A DNA stretch of 64,000 nt. It comes from Bordetella bronchialis. Its GTDB lineage: Bacteria > Pseudomonadota > Gammaproteobacteria > Burkholderiales > Burkholderiaceae_B. Position 1 is the first letter of the stretch. Each line of letters opens with the position of its first letter. The notes below the pieces were generated by a model, which worked only from the letters and a program-made list of their open reading frames with translations, was not told the DNA's origin and did no database searches. Location: positions 2,356,001-2,420,000 of the forward strand of contig NZ_CP016170.1 in assembly GCF_001676705.1 (NCBI RefSeq). Direction: 5' to 3'. A program made the translations under genes and the position numbers. Below are positions 1 to 9,301 of this stretch, piece after piece.

Positions 1-232
1 TTGGGGATGGACATCGCAGGTTCTCCGGAGGGGCGCGCCGGCGGGGCGCGTTCAGCATCGTGCAAGCAGGGGCGCCGCGCGGGCGCGTTCAGCATCATGC
101 AAGCGAGCGGCGCCACGCGGGCGCCGCAGGACATCGTGAACCGCGAAGATTCTACGCCCGATGTCCCGCCATGTCGTGGGGGCGCGCGGCGCGCGATGCC
201 CGGTATCCGATGGCGGCCGGGCCGGCGGCCCG
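1..232. other. Non-coding left edge, downstream of glpD
   Basis: I see no convincing gene here; the open frames that cross it are GC-rich shadows of glpD. A short perfect inverted repeat (CGGGCC at 218-223 and GGCCCG at 227-232) abuts the glpD stop codon and could form a hairpin at the 3' end of the glpRD transcript. It lacks a T-run, so a terminator role is only a guess. Confidence 0.4.
46..120. repeat. Imperfect tandem direct repeat, two copies of about 37 bp
   Basis: Copies at 46-82 and 83-120 both start GCGCGTTCAGCATC and differ at only a few positions. The repeat lies outside recognised coding sequence. Function is unknown; it may be a degenerate intergenic repeat. Confidence 0.6.
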
Positions 233-1831
233 CTAGGCGGCCAACCGGTACACCTGGGCGGTGCGCTCGAAGTCCGCCACGCTGCGGCGCTGCCAGGCGG
301 CATCGTGGCCCAGTTCCTCCGCCAGGATGCGGGCGACGTCTGGCGCCGCGCGCAGCGCGGCCGCGCTGTCCAGGAACAAGGCCCGATTGCGGCGCGCCAG
401 TACGTCCTCCACGCTGCGCGCCAGTTCGAAGCGCGCGGCGAAACGCACATGCGCTTCGCTCAGGCCGCTGGCGGACACCAGGATGCGGTCGGCGCCCGGC
501 AGGGCGCGCAGCTGCGGCAGATCGCTGCCGTAGTAGGCGTCCGGCGTGCCCGCCGGCGCCAGGCCGGCCGCCGCGCCCGCGGCGCCGTGCAGCGGCAGGT
601 CCTGGGTGCGGCAGGGCGCATAGGGCAACAGCTGTTCGCGCACGGCCATGTCCATGACGTCCTGCGCCATGCGGCGGTAGGTGGTCCACTTGCCGCCGGT
701 CACGGTGATCAGGCCGGCGTCGGACAGCAGGATGGTGTGCTCGCGCGACAGTGTCTTGGTCGCGCCCACGCCGCTGGACTTGACCAGGGGACGCAGGCCG
801 CTCCATACGCTGGTGACGTCGGCGCGCGTGGGCTTGCGGCTCAGGTAGCGCCCCGCCGTGTCCAGGATGAAGTCCACATCGGCGCGGCTGGCATCGGGCT
901 CCACGGGCAGGTCGGCGCGCGGCGCATCCGTGGTGCCGACGATGGTATGGCCGTTCCATGGCACGACGAACAGCACGCGGCCATCGTCGGTCTTGGGTAT
1001 CAGGATGGCGTTGGCGCCCGGCAGGAAATCGCGCGGCAGCGTCAGGTGCACGCCCTGGCTGGGCGCCACCAGCCCCATGGCGGAGCGGTCCTCCATGCGG
1101 CGGATTTCGTCCACCCAGACCCCGGTGGCGTTCACCACGCACTTGCCATGCAGGACGAAGGTGGTGCCGCCCAGCATGTCGCGCACCGTCACGCCGTCGA
1201 TGCGGCCGTTGCTCTGGTTCAGCCCGGTGACCGCCATGTAGTTGACCGCCATGCCGCCCAGGTCGAACAAGGTGCGCATCAGCGCGGTGGCCAGCCGGGC
1301 ATCGTCGAACTGGCCGTCGTAGTACAGGACGCCGCCACGCAGCCGGTGGCCGCCGACTTCCGGCGCCAGCGTCGGCGCGTCCGCCAGCGCCTGCGCGCGC
1401 GACAACAGGCGGCTGGACCGCAGGTTGAGCCGCCCGGCCAGTACGTCGTACATCTTCAGGCCGATCCCATAGAAGGGCTGGTCCAACAAGCCGTAGGCCG
1501 GCACGACGAAGCCCAATGGCCACACCACGTGGGGCGCGTTGCGGCCCAGCAGCCCGCGTTCGTGCAGGGCCTCCCGCACCAGGCTGATGTTGCCCTGGGC
1601 CAGGTAGCGCACGCCGCCGTGGACCAGCTTGGTGGCGCGGCTGGACGTGCCCTTGGCGAAGTCCGCGGCCTCGACCAGCAGGGTGCGGTAGCCGCGTGCC
1701 GCCGCGTCCACCGCGGTGCCCAGGCCGGTGGCGCCGCCGCCGATGACGATGACGTCCCAGGGCTGGGCGGAGTCGAGTTGCGCCAGCAGGCGTTCGCGGG
1801 TGGGGGGCGTCACGGGGCGGATGGGGGTCAT
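233..1831 (-). CDS. glpD: Aerobic glycerol-3-phosphate dehydrogenase (FAD)
   Basis: Oxidises sn-glycerol-3-phosphate to dihydroxyacetone phosphate and passes electrons to the quinone pool at the inner membrane. The 532-residue protein is close to the usual GlpD length. It opens with the dinucleotide-binding motif VIVIGGGATGLGTAVDAAARG (about residues 28-48), followed by the GlpD-typical GTSSRATKLVHGGVRYL segment. The start ATG at 1831 overlaps the stop of the upstream glpR by four bases (ATGA), so the two are translationally coupled. The gene is complete and its function is well supported by sequence family. Confidence 0.96.
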   Translation of the reverse strand: MTPIRPVTPPTRERLLAQLDSAQPWDVIVIGGGATGLGTAVDAAARGYRTLLVEAADFAKGTSSRATKLVHGGVRYLAQGNISLVREALHERGLLGRNAPHVVWPLGFVVPAYGLLDQPFYGIGLKMYDVLAGRLNLRSSRLLSRAQALADAPTLAPEVGGHRLRGGVLYYDGQFDDARLATALMRTLFDLGGMAVNYMAVTGLNQSNGRIDGVTVRDMLGGTTFVLHGKCVVNATGVWVDEIRRMEDRSAMGLVAPSQGVHLTLPRDFLPGANAILIPKTDDGRVLFVVPWNGHTIVGTTDAPRADLPVEPDASRADVDFILDTAGRYLSRKPTRADVTSVWSGLRPLVKSSGVGATKTLSREHTILLSDAGLITVTGGKWTTYRRMAQDVMDMAVREQLLPYAPCRTQDLPLHGAAGAAAGLAPAGTPDAYYGSDLPQLRALPGADRILVSASGLSEAHVRFAARFELARSVEDVLARRNRALFLDSAAALRAAPDVARILAEELGHDAAWQRRSVADFERTAQVYRLAA

Positions 1832-2616
1832 GGCTGGATGGAGGGCGGGTTATCGGTGATTTCGCAGCGCACGCCGGCTTCTTGGAGCACGCGCGCGATG
1901 GCGTCCGGAATGGGGTGATCGGTGAACAGGCGATCGATGCGGGACACGTGGGCCACTTCCACCATGGCCCGGCGCTCGAACTTGCTGCGGTCGGCGGCGA
2001 GCCAGACTTCGCGCGACTGCTCGATGATGGCGCGCGCGACGCTGACCTCGCGCAAGTCGTAGTCCCGCAGCGTGCCGTCGGCCTCGATGCCCGAGATGCC
2101 GATCAGCCCGATGTCGACCTTGAAACGGCGGATGAAGTCGATGGCGGCGTCGCCGACGATGGCGCGGTCGCTGGCCCGCATCAGGCCTCCCGCCACGATC
2201 ACTTCGCAATCCGGGTTGGCGGCCAGGATATCGGCCACGTGCAGGTTGTTGGTGATGACGCGCAGCCCTCGATGGCGCAGCAGGGCCCGGGCGATGGCTT
2301 CGGTGGTGGTGCCGATGTTCAGGATCAGCGAGCAGCCGTCCGGTACCTGCGCGGCGACGGCGTGCGCGATGCGCCGCTTGCCGTCGGCGTTGACGGCCTG
2401 GCGCTGCTGGTGGGCGATGTTCTCGGTGGTGGAGGACGCCGCCACGCGCACGCCGCCGTGGAATCGGGCGAGCAGGCCCGCGCCGGCAAGCAGGGTGACG
2501 TCGCGGCGCACCGTCTGCAAGGTGACGCCGAAACGCTGGGCCAGGGCCTCGATGGTGAAGGTGCCTTCCTGGCGCACGGCGTCGACCAGGGCCAGTTGGC
2601 GCGGATTGAGATCCAT
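1828..2616 (-). CDS. glpR: DeoR-family repressor of glycerol-3-phosphate metabolism
   Basis: About 262 residues. An N-terminal DeoR helix-turn-helix (LAQRFGVTLQTVRRDV, roughly residues 22-38) is followed by the sugar-phosphate sensing domain with the NIGTTTEAIARAL and GITG-like segments typical of the family. It is cotranscribed with and overlaps glpD, so it is most probably GlpR responding to glycerol-3-phosphate. The open frame extends 21 codons further upstream, but the start MDLNPRQLAL at 2616 matches family N-termini. No strong Shine-Dalgarno precedes any candidate start, so the start is the least certain part. Confidence 0.9.
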   Translation of the reverse strand: MDLNPRQLALVDAVRQEGTFTIEALAQRFGVTLQTVRRDVTLLAGAGLLARFHGGVRVAASSTTENIAHQQRQAVNADGKRRIAHAVAAQVPDGCSLILNIGTTTEAIARALLRHRGLRVITNNLHVADILAANPDCEVIVAGGLMRASDRAIVGDAAIDFIRRFKVDIGLIGISGIEADGTLRDYDLREVSVARAIIEQSREVWLAADRSKFERRAMVEVAHVSRIDRLFTDHPIPDAIARVLQEAGVRCEITDNPPSIQP

Positions 2617-2620
2617 GGCC

Positions 2621-2650
2621 CGATCATAAAGGAACATAAACGAAAATAAA
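2621..2650 (-). promoter_or_regulatory. Three phased 10-bp direct repeats upstream of glpR, candidate GlpR operator
   Basis: On the minus strand three consecutive ten-mers read TTTATTTTCG, TTTATGTTCC and TTTATGATCG, immediately before the glpR start. DeoR-family regulators commonly bind repeated AT-rich TTTCGTTT-like motifs. A related CGAAAC element recurs a little further upstream (near 2656 and 2693). The position fits autoregulation of glpRD. The repeat is directly visible; the operator role is inference. Confidence 0.5.
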
Positions 2651-3205
2651 AGACCCGAAACGAGGCGGCCGGTGGTCAATAACGAAACGAGCCGCCGCGT
2701 CCGCTGGCACGCCCAAGTGGAACGAAACTTGCTGGTTTGTTACGTTCGACGCTCCGCCCAGGCCAGGGGCGACGCCAAGAGGCGCGCCTGCGCGTCCGGC
2801 CTGGTTTCCCCGGCGGGCGGGTGGCCGGCTTGCCGCCGCGCGGCTCGCTCCGGCTGTAACGCCGCTGTCGCCCGGCTGTCAGCCGGGCCGTCCACCGTGC
2901 CCGTCACCCGTGCCGCTTGCGCGCGGGATGTGACGCGCGGGATGTGACTGTTCGCCTCAATTTGACACGTCCGGCGACGAACGCCGACGCGCGTCACCCG
3001 TATGCTGCCCGACGGCTTCATTCCCCCATGTGGTTGGGTTGACTGGGCCATCCCCCGGGCGGGTATCATCGCCGGATAAACAAAATGCCGGCATGCACCG
3101 CGTCGATGACGCGGTGATGACCGCCGGCGGGCTCGCAACGGAGCTTATCGGTGCCACGGCGCCGCGACAGATTTGCAGACTCATCAATAAATCAGGAGAT
3201 AGCCA
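2651..3205. other. Divergent intergenic region between glpR and pckG
   Basis: About 550 bp without a credible gene. The small open frames here show no recognisable protein family and no ribosome-binding site. It should hold both divergent promoters. Visible elements are the GlpR-operator-like repeats at its left end, a perfect hairpin at 3096-3116 and the pckG Shine-Dalgarno AGGAGA at 3194-3199. Confidence 0.5.
3096..3116 (+). promoter_or_regulatory. Perfect 9-bp inverted repeat in the pckG upstream region
   Basis: Arms CACCGCGTC (3096-3104) and GACGCGGTG (3108-3116) are separated by 3 bp, 90 bp before the pckG start. No T-run follows, so it is not a normal terminator. It could be an operator palindrome or a 5'-leader hairpin. 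Confidence 0.45.
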
Positions 3206-5062
3206 ATGAACCGACCTCTCGATGGACTCGTCGCCGCACTGAATGTGCCGGCCCATGTCCGGCACCGCAAACTCGTCGACTGGGTCGGGGAATTCGTGGC
3301 GCTGGCCAAGCCCGATCGCGTCGTCTGGTGTGATGGCTCGCAGGAAGAATACGACCGCTTGTGCGAGCAGATGGTCCAGGCCGGCACGCTGCGCCGGCTC
3401 AACCCCGAGAAGCGGCCGAATTCCTATCTGGCCTGGTCCGACCCCGGCGACGTTGCGCGCGTGGAGGATCGCACCTTTATCTGCACCGAAGACAAGGCCG
3501 ATGCCGGCCCGAACAACAACTGGGCCGCGCCCGCCGAAATGCGCGCCACGCTGAACAAGCTGTTCGACGGCGCGATGCGCGGCCGCACCTTGTACGTGGT
3601 GCCGTTTTCCATGGGACCGCTGGGTTCGCCGATCTCCCATATCGGCGTGGAACTGACCGACAGTCCCTATGTGGTGGTCAGCATGCGCATCATGACGCGC
3701 ATGGGCAGCAAGGTATACGACATCCTGGGCGATGACGGCGAGTTCGTGCCATGTGTCCATACGGTGGGCGCGCCGCTGGCCGAGGGCCAGGCCGACGTGC
3801 CGTGGCCTTGCAATCCCACCAAGTACATCGTGCACTATCCCGCCACCCGCGAAATCTGGAGCTACGGTTCGGGCTACGGCGGCAATGCGCTGCTGGGCAA
3901 GAAGTGCTTCGCGCTGCGCATCGCGTCGACGATGGGCCGCGACGAGGGCTGGCTGGCCGAACACATGCTGATCCTGGGCGTGACCTCGCCGGAAGGACGC
4001 AAGCATCACGTGGCGGCGGCGTTCCCGTCGGCCTGCGGCAAGACCAATTTCGCCATGCTGATTCCACCGGAAGGGCTGGACGGCTGGAAGGTATCGACGA
4101 TCGGCGACGACATTGCCTGGATCAAGCCCGGCAAGGACGGCAAGCTGCACGCGATCAACCCGGAAGCCGGCTATTTCGGCGTGGCGCCCGGCACCGGCGA
4201 GAAAACCAATCCCAACGCCATGGCGACGCTGCGCGCCAATTGCATCTTCACCAATGTGGCGCTGACCGACGATGGCGACGTCTGGTGGGAAGGCATGACG
4301 GAAACGCCGCCCGCGCACCTGATCGATTGGCAGGGGCAGGATTGGACGCCGCAGATCGCCAAGGAAACCGGCCGCAAGGCCGCGCATCCCAACGCCCGCT
4401 TCACGGCGCCGGCCTCGCAGTGCCCGTCCATCGACCCTGAATGGGAAAACCCGCAGGGCGTGGTCATCGATGCATTCATCTTCGGCGGCCGCCGCTCCAC
4501 CACCGTGCCGCTGGTGACCGAAGCGCGCAACTGGGAAGAGGGCGTCTACATGGCGGCCACCATGGGCTCGGAAACCACCGCCGCCGCCGCCGGCCAGCAA
4601 GGCGTGGTGCGGCGCGATCCCTTCGCCATGCTGCCCTTCTGCGGCTACAACATGAGCGACTATTTCCAGCACTGGCTCAAGCTGGGCGAACAGCTGCGCC
4701 AGACCGGCGCCACGCTGCCGCGCTTCTACACCGTCAACTGGTTCCGCAAGGGGCCGGATGGCAAGTTCGTGTGGCCGGGTTTCGGCGAGAACATGCGCGT
4801 GCTGAAGTGGATGCTGGAGCGCATCGAGGGCAAGGCCCAGGGCCAGGAACATGTCTTCGGCGTGACGCCGCGCTACCAGGACATCGACTGGAAGGGGCTG
4901 GATTTCGGCGCGGACAAGTACGAGCTGGTCTCGTCCATCGATGCCGCGGCATGGCGCGATGAGCTGGCCTTGCACGACGAGCTGTTCACGCAGCTGGCCG
5001 AGCGCCTGCCCAAGTCGCTGCCCGATACCAAGCAGCGCATCGCGGGTCGCCTGGCGGCCTGA
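3206..5062 (+). CDS. pckG: Phosphoenolpyruvate carboxykinase (GTP)
   Basis: Converts oxaloacetate and GTP to phosphoenolpyruvate, GDP and CO2 in gluconeogenesis; cytosolic. The 618-residue length is typical of the GTP-dependent class. The hallmark P-loop [13 protein letters not shown] contains the reactive cysteine C277. The metal-binding IGDDIAW segment follows, and near the C-terminus is the nucleotide-pocket segment [19 protein letters not shown]. The start is fixed by AGGAGA seven bases upstream. The gene stands alone, followed by a strong terminator. Proximity to glpRD suits a carbon-metabolism neighbourhood, but the genes are divergent and not an operon. Confidence 0.97.
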   Translation: MNRPLDGLVAALNVPAHVRHRKLVDWVGEFVALAKPDRVVWCDGSQEEYDRLCEQMVQAGTLRRLNPEKRPNSYLAWSDPGDVARVEDRTFICTEDKADAGPNNNWAAPAEMRATLNKLFDGAMRGRTLYVVPFSMGPLGSPISHIGVELTDSPYVVVSMRIMTRMGSKVYDILGDDGEFVPCVHTVGAPLAEGQADVPWPCNPTKYIVHYPATREIWSYGSGYGGNALLGKKCFALRIASTMGRDEGWLAEHMLILGVTSPEGRKHHVAAAFPSACGKTNFAMLIPPEGLDGWKVSTIGDDIAWIKPGKDGKLHAINPEAGYFGVAPGTGEKTNPNAMATLRANCIFTNVALTDDGDVWWEGMTETPPAHLIDWQGQDWTPQIAKETGRKAAHPNARFTAPASQCPSIDPEWENPQGVVIDAFIFGGRRSTTVPLVTEARNWEEGVYMAATMGSETTAAAAGQQGVVRRDPFAMLPFCGYNMSDYFQHWLKLGEQLRQTGATLPRFYTVNWFRKGPDGKFVWPGFGENMRVLKWMLERIEGKAQGQEHVFGVTPRYQDIDWKGLDFGADKYELVSSIDAAAWRDELALHDELFTQLAERLPKSLPDTKQRIAGRLAA

Positions 5063-5108
5063 TTCCGCGCACACGCGCGCGGCCGGGCGGACCGCCCGGT
5101 GCGCCGCG

Positions 5109-5142
5109 GGGCCTCGTGTCCTTCGGGACGCGAGGCCCTTTT
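5109..5142 (+). terminator. Rho-independent terminator after pckG
   Basis: A 13-bp stem (5109-5121 with 5126-5138, one G-T wobble) is closed by a TTCG tetraloop and followed by TTTT (5139-5142). It sits 47 bp after the pckG stop and just before the convergent acetyltransferase gene. Confidence 0.85.
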
Positions 5143-5155
5143 CACTGGGGCGCCC

Positions 5156-5746
5156 TTATCGGCGCGCGTCCAGGACTTTCTCCATGAAAACGCTGAGCGG
5201 ATCGGGCAGGTAATCGCCGAAGGGCGGGATGTCGCGGTAGCCGCTGGCGCGGTACAGGCCCAGGGCCTCGGGCTGGTGGATGCCCGTTTCCAGCCGCAAC
5301 AGGGGAATGCCGCGTGCGCGCGCCTGGTCTTCCAGGCGTTCCAGCAGCCGGCGGCCCAGCCGCATGCCGCGCGCTTCCGGCACGACGAACATGCGCTTGA
5401 TTTCCGCGCTGCCGTCCAGGGCGGGCACCAGCGCGCAGCAGCCCAGCGCGATGCCGGCGCGGCGGGCGACGAAGAAATCGATGCCGGGTTGTTCCAGCGC
5501 GTCGACTTCCAGGATGTGGTTGCTTTCCGGCGGGTAAAGCGCGTGCAGGTAGGCGTCGGCCTGGGCCAGCAGCGCCTGCACGTCATCCTGGCGCGGGGGC
5601 TCCAGCGCGATGGTGGCGTGGCCTGGCGGCGTGCCGGCGGACGAAGTGGCCGCCGGGGCCCGGGAGCCGGCGGGTGTGCCGCTTTCCTTGCCGGAGAAAG
5701 GCGCGGCGGCCGGCGGGCCGCCGCCTTCGGGGTAGGGAGTGGTCAT
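5156..5746 (-). CDS. GNAT-family N-acetyltransferase
   Basis: A 196-residue protein with a GNAT fold from about residue 45. The acetyl-CoA binding segment (VPEARGMRLGRRLLERLE, about residues 122-139) and the late LGLYRASGYRDIPPFGDY segment are clear. Substrate is unknown; similar small GNATs act on amino acids or antibiotics. The first ~40 residues are Gly/Pro/Ala-rich without family similarity, so translation may begin later. No good ribosome-binding site precedes the chosen ATG. It lies 39 bp downstream of the DUF2513-like gene on the same strand. Confidence 0.8.
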   Translation of the reverse strand: MTTPYPEGGGPPAAAPFSGKESGTPAGSRAPAATSSAGTPPGHATIALEPPRQDDVQALLAQADAYLHALYPPESNHILEVDALEQPGIDFFVARRAGIALGCCALVPALDGSAEIKRMFVVPEARGMRLGRRLLERLEDQARARGIPLLRLETGIHQPEALGLYRASGYRDIPPFGDYLPDPLSVFMEKVLDARR

Positions 5747-5785
5747 GCCGAGGGAAGCCGTGTTGCGCGGTCCGGTCGCGCCGGT

Positions 5786-6097
5786 TCAGTCGTCCAGGTC
5801 CAGGTCGTCCTCGTCGTCTTCTTCGTCCTCTTCGTCTTCTTCGTCCTGTTCCAGGGCGTCGTAGCCCTTCCAGGTGATGCGCCACATGGCGTCCTGGCCC
5901 GCGGTGCTTTCGGTCAGCTTCTTCGCCAGGCCCGCATCGGCCAGCAGTTCCAGATGGTGGCTGACCGCTTCGGGCGTGGCGCCTTCGATATCGAGTTCCT
6001 GCACGGCGGCCGTCACGTCACGGCCGCTCAGGACGGCTGCCTCGGCGTCGCGGAAGGCGCCGAGGATGGAGACGACAAGGTCGAAATTGCGTTGCAT
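5786..6097 (-). CDS. DUF2513-like small protein with acidic tail
   Basis: A 103-residue protein. Residues 1-80 resemble the DUF2513 winged-helix-like family: MQRNFDLVVSIL at the start, EAVSHHLELLADAGL in the middle, then WRITWKGYDAL. The last ~20 residues are almost pure Asp/Glu. The start has a good GAGGTG Shine-Dalgarno. Function is unknown; a nucleic-acid-associated role is only suggested by the fold. The acidic tail is unusual for a helix-turn-helix-like protein. Confidence 0.7.
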   Translation of the reverse strand: MQRNFDLVVSILGAFRDAEAAVLSGRDVTAAVQELDIEGATPEAVSHHLELLADAGLAKKLTESTAGQDAMWRITWKGYDALEQDEEDEEDEEDDEDDLDLDD

Positions 6098-6191
6098 GGC
6101 GACACCTCATGAAGTTGGCGCGCCGAGGGGCGGCGCATCCGCAACGTTAACAGATGCGCCGCGATGGGGATGTGACGGCGTTCCCTACCCA

Positions 6192-6713
6192 TCAGTCGGG
6201 CAACAGGCACTCCCGGCAGGGGCTGAGCGCCAGCTGCGCGTCGCGGATCATGAAGTTGACCAGCGTGGTGGACACGCCCAGGTCGCGGGCGATGTCGCGC
6301 TGCGTATGGCCTTCCAGGCGGTACAGCTCGAATGCCCGCCGCGTGCGCGCCGAAAGGCTGGCCAGCGCCGCGCTTGCCAGGGACAGGGCCTGCTGGCTGA
6401 TGACCACATTGTCGGCACCGTCGGCGGCCATGACGTTTTCGCCGTCCTGCTCCTCGGCGAAGAGGCGGTACTCGAAGGCGCGCCGGCGGTGATAGTCGAT
6501 GGCCAGGTGGCGCACCGTCTGGAACAGATACGCGACGGGTTCCCGTATGGTGGACAGCGGCGGCCCTTCGAGCAGTTTCAGGTAGGTGTCCTGGACGACG
6601 TCGTCGGCCAGCTCCGCCGAACCCAGGATGCGCAAGGCGGTGCGCAGCAGCTTGGGCTGGTGGACCATATATAGCGCCGCCAGCGTATTGGCGGCCGGTG
6701 TCTCTTTCTGCAT
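6192..6713 (-). CDS. PvdS-like ECF sigma factor (iron starvation)
   Basis: A 173-residue ECF sigma factor. Region 2 contains ELADDVVQDTYLKLL and AYLFQTVRHLAIDYHRRRA. Region 4 contains LSARTRRAFELYRLEGHTQRDIA and LGVSTTLVNFMIRDA, closely paralleling PvdS/OrbS-type factors that transcribe siderophore synthesis genes. The C-terminal cysteines (CREC) echo the HCR motif of that group. The start at 6713 has AAGGAG upstream. It lies 59 bp downstream of the STN-containing TonB receptor with no promoter that I can see between, so it is probably cotranscribed with the receptor. I infer that it recognises the TAAA(T/C)-N16-CGTC boxes at the siderophore operons. Confidence 0.9.
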   Translation of the reverse strand: MQKETPAANTLAALYMVHQPKLLRTALRILGSAELADDVVQDTYLKLLEGPPLSTIREPVAYLFQTVRHLAIDYHRRRAFEYRLFAEEQDGENVMAADGADNVVISQQALSLASAALASLSARTRRAFELYRLEGHTQRDIARDLGVSTTLVNFMIRDAQLALSPCRECLLPD

Positions 6714-6772
6714 GGATGCTCCTTGCGGATACGCGCGGGCATGAGCCCGGTTCCCCGGCTCGCGATACGGCG

Positions 6773-9301
6773 TCAGAAGCGGTAGGCCGCGGTGGCCATC
6801 ACGGTTCTGTCGATGCCGTATCGGCAATTGAGCCGGTCGTTGCGACAGACCACCGTTTCCTTGTTCATCACATTCGTCACGTCGACGGAAAACCGCCAGG
6901 CGCCCGTTTCGTATCCCACCGAGGCATCCAGCAGCGTCGCGGGGGCGTTCTTCATCGTGTTCTGGACGTCGACCCAGGTGGTGCCGACGTAGCGCAGGCC
7001 CAGCGCGGCGCGCCAGCCCCGGGCATGGCCGCCGGCGAAGCGGTGCTGCAGCCACAGCGATGCCATGTGGCGCGGCGTGACGATGGGTGTCTTGCCTTGC
7101 CCGCCGTCATTGCTGCGCGTATTCGTCACGTCGTTATAGGTGTAGGCCGCCAGCACGTCCCATCCGCGCGCGAAGCTGGCCTTGGCCTGCAGCTCGACGC
7201 CGCGCGAGCGGGTTTCGGCGCTCTGCACGCTGAAGCCGTCGTGCAAGGGATCGGGCGTCAGGCCATCGCGCTGGCGCAGGTCGAACACCGCGAGCGTGTA
7301 GATCGCGTCGGCATCCGGCGGCTGGATCTTGATGCCCGCTTCGACCTGTTGCGCCTTGGCGGGCGTGAACGGCGTCCCGGCATAATCCACGCCCAGCTGC
7401 GGCATGAATGACGTGGCGTAGCTGACATAGGGCGATACGCCGGGCACCGCCTCGTAGGACAGTCCGGCGCGTCCGGTAAAGGCGTGGTCGCGCTGTTCCG
7501 TGCGGGTCTGCCGCAGATGGTCGATGGTCTGGTCGTTCACGCTGTCGTGGCGGCCGGACAGGGTCAGCGTCCAGTCGCCATGGCGGATCTGGTCCTGCGC
7601 GTACACGCCCCATTGCGTGCTGGTTTGCTTCAGGTCCAGGAAGGTGGCCAGCGTGCCGGGCAGCGGCAGGTCCAGCCCGTAGACCGGATCGTCCAGGTCC
7701 AGGTCGGGCGCGGGGCCCTGCTTGTAGGTCTGCCAGCCTTGCACCCGGCGGTAGTCCACGCCCAGCAGCAAGGTGTGCGACAGGCCCAGGCCATCGTCGA
7801 AGCGGCCTTCCAGCTGGTTGTCGACGGCCAGGCCGTGCATGGCCTCGCGCGCGTCGACCAGATAGCGCGTCAGGGTCCTGCCGTCGGCCTGCAGGGCCAG
7901 CGGGTACAGGTTGCGCAACGTCATGTCGCCGTGCTGATAGCGCAGGTTCTGGCGGGCGGTCCACACGCGGTTGAAGCGGTGCTCGAACTGGTAGCCGGCG
8001 CTGGCGACGTCACGGTCGTAGCCATCGTAGGCATAGTCGCCCACCAGCGTGCGCCAGGGGTAGTAGCTGCGCGATTCGCCGTCGTTGCGGTCGTGCTGGT
8101 AGTGCAGCAGCACCGTGATGCGGGTGTCGGCCGAGCGCCAGGTGTAGGCCGGCGCCACATACGCCAGGTTGTCGCGATAGCGGTGGCCGCTGCTGTATTC
8201 GTCCTGCGTGCCGGACTCGCGGGCCGTGGCGGTCAGGCGGTACAGGGACGTGCCACCCGCGTCGATGGGACCGCCCAGGTCCAGATAGGCCTGCCGATGA
8301 TCGTAGGATCCCAGTTCCAGCGCGACCTCGCCCACGGGCTCTTCGGTCGGACGCTTGGTGGTGCGGTTGACCAGTCCGCCGGCCGACGCCTGGCCGTACA
8401 GCGACGACGATGGCCCGCGCAGCACTTCTATGCTTTCCAGGGCATAGGTCGGCAGGCGCGGCCGGATCTGGTCATACGGCATCTGGCTCAGGCCGTCGCG
8501 GTAGTCGCCGCCCAGCTTGGCATCGAAGCCGCGCAGCACGATCCAGTCGTTGCGGATCTCATTGCCGCCGTAGTTGTTGATCTGCACGCCCGGCGTGTAT
8601 TGCAAGGCCTGCACCACCGAGGCGCTGTTGCGGTCCCGCATGTCGCGCTGGGTGATGACGGATACCGACTGGGGGTTGGAGAGCAGGTCAGTTTCGGTCT
8701 TCGTGCCGGTGGTGGTCTGCCTGGCGACGAGGGCATCGGCGTCGCCAGCCAGGGGGCGCGCCTGGACCTGGACCGTGGGCAGTACGGCGGTGGCCGCCGT
8801 CGCGATGCGTATCACGTGATAGCTGCCCGGCTGCGTCTCGCGCGCTTCCAGGCCATGATCGAGCAGGACCGCGGCGAAGGCCTGGTCCGGCGTGTAGCGG
8901 CCCCGCAGACCCGGGCTTCGCGCCTCGCCGACGACGGCCGGATCGAAGTAGACCAGTACGCCGCCCTGGCTGGCGATCTGCTGCAGCACGCGGGCCAGCC
9001 GGCCGGGCGCGATGTCGAATTCGCGGGCGGCCGGCGATGCCGCGGCGGCTTGCGGCGCCGGCGGGGCGCCGGCGCGGGCAGGCTCGCCGCCCGCGTTGCC
9101 GGAGGGGCGCGCCTGGCCCGGGAGCGCGTCCGCCGCATGGCCGGACCGGCCGCCCGCGGGGGCATCCTGGGCGTGCGCGGAACCCGCCAGGCCCGGTCCG
9201 GCCCCGGCCAGCGCGGCCATGAGCATGGCGGTCACGAGCCGGTTCCGCCCATGATGGCGGGTTTTCTGGCAGCGAGCCTGTGCATCGCCTCTCCTCGTCA
9301 T
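6773..9301 (-). CDS. TonB-dependent siderophore transducer-receptor with STN domain
   Basis: Outer-membrane receptor of about 842 residues. After a signal peptide ending AGSAHA comes an STN (secretin/TonB N-terminal) domain at about residues 92-162, the part that signals to FecR-type anti-sigma factors. A TonB-box-like LPTVQVQA, a plug domain and a 22-strand-type barrel ending in the terminal aromatic AYRF follow. The frame is open 36 codons further upstream; the chosen start places the signal peptide normally but has a weak ribosome-binding site. It follows fecI/fecR-like genes on the same strand, so it likely senses and imports a ferric siderophore. It is a paralogue of the receptor at 55.7-57.9 kb, which has no STN domain. 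Confidence 0.93.
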   Translation of the reverse strand: MTRRGDAQARCQKTRHHGRNRLVTAMLMAALAGAGPGLAGSAHAQDAPAGGRSGHAADALPGQARPSGNAGGEPARAGAPPAPQAAAASPAAREFDIAPGRLARVLQQIASQGGVLVYFDPAVVGEARSPGLRGRYTPDQAFAAVLLDHGLEARETQPGSYHVIRIATAATAVLPTVQVQARPLAGDADALVARQTTTGTKTETDLLSNPQSVSVITQRDMRDRNSASVVQALQYTPGVQINNYGGNEIRNDWIVLRGFDAKLGGDYRDGLSQMPYDQIRPRLPTYALESIEVLRGPSSSLYGQASAGGLVNRTTKRPTEEPVGEVALELGSYDHRQAYLDLGGPIDAGGTSLYRLTATARESGTQDEYSSGHRYRDNLAYVAPAYTWRSADTRITVLLHYQHDRNDGESRSYYPWRTLVGDYAYDGYDRDVASAGYQFEHRFNRVWTARQNLRYQHGDMTLRNLYPLALQADGRTLTRYLVDAREAMHGLAVDNQLEGRFDDGLGLSHTLLLGVDYRRVQGWQTYKQGPAPDLDLDDPVYGLDLPLPGTLATFLDLKQTSTQWGVYAQDQIRHGDWTLTLSGRHDSVNDQTIDHLRQTRTEQRDHAFTGRAGLSYEAVPGVSPYVSYATSFMPQLGVDYAGTPFTPAKAQQVEAGIKIQPPDADAIYTLAVFDLRQRDGLTPDPLHDGFSVQSAETRSRGVELQAKASFARGWDVLAAYTYNDVTNTRSNDGGQGKTPIVTPRHMASLWLQHRFAGGHARGWRAALGLRYVGTTWVDVQNTMKNAPATLLDASVGYETGAWRFSVDVTNVMNKETVVCRNDRLNCRYGIDRTVMATAAYRF

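Noticed and set aside
2672..3138. Small open frames between glpR and pckG
   Set aside because: No recognisable protein features, no ribosome-binding site and overlap of both strands; more likely promoter region.
6714..6772. Separate promoter or Fur box for the PvdS-like sigma gene
   Set aside because: I found no TAAAT-N16-CGT element and no Fur-like sequence in the 59-bp gap; only a good Shine-Dalgarno is visible.
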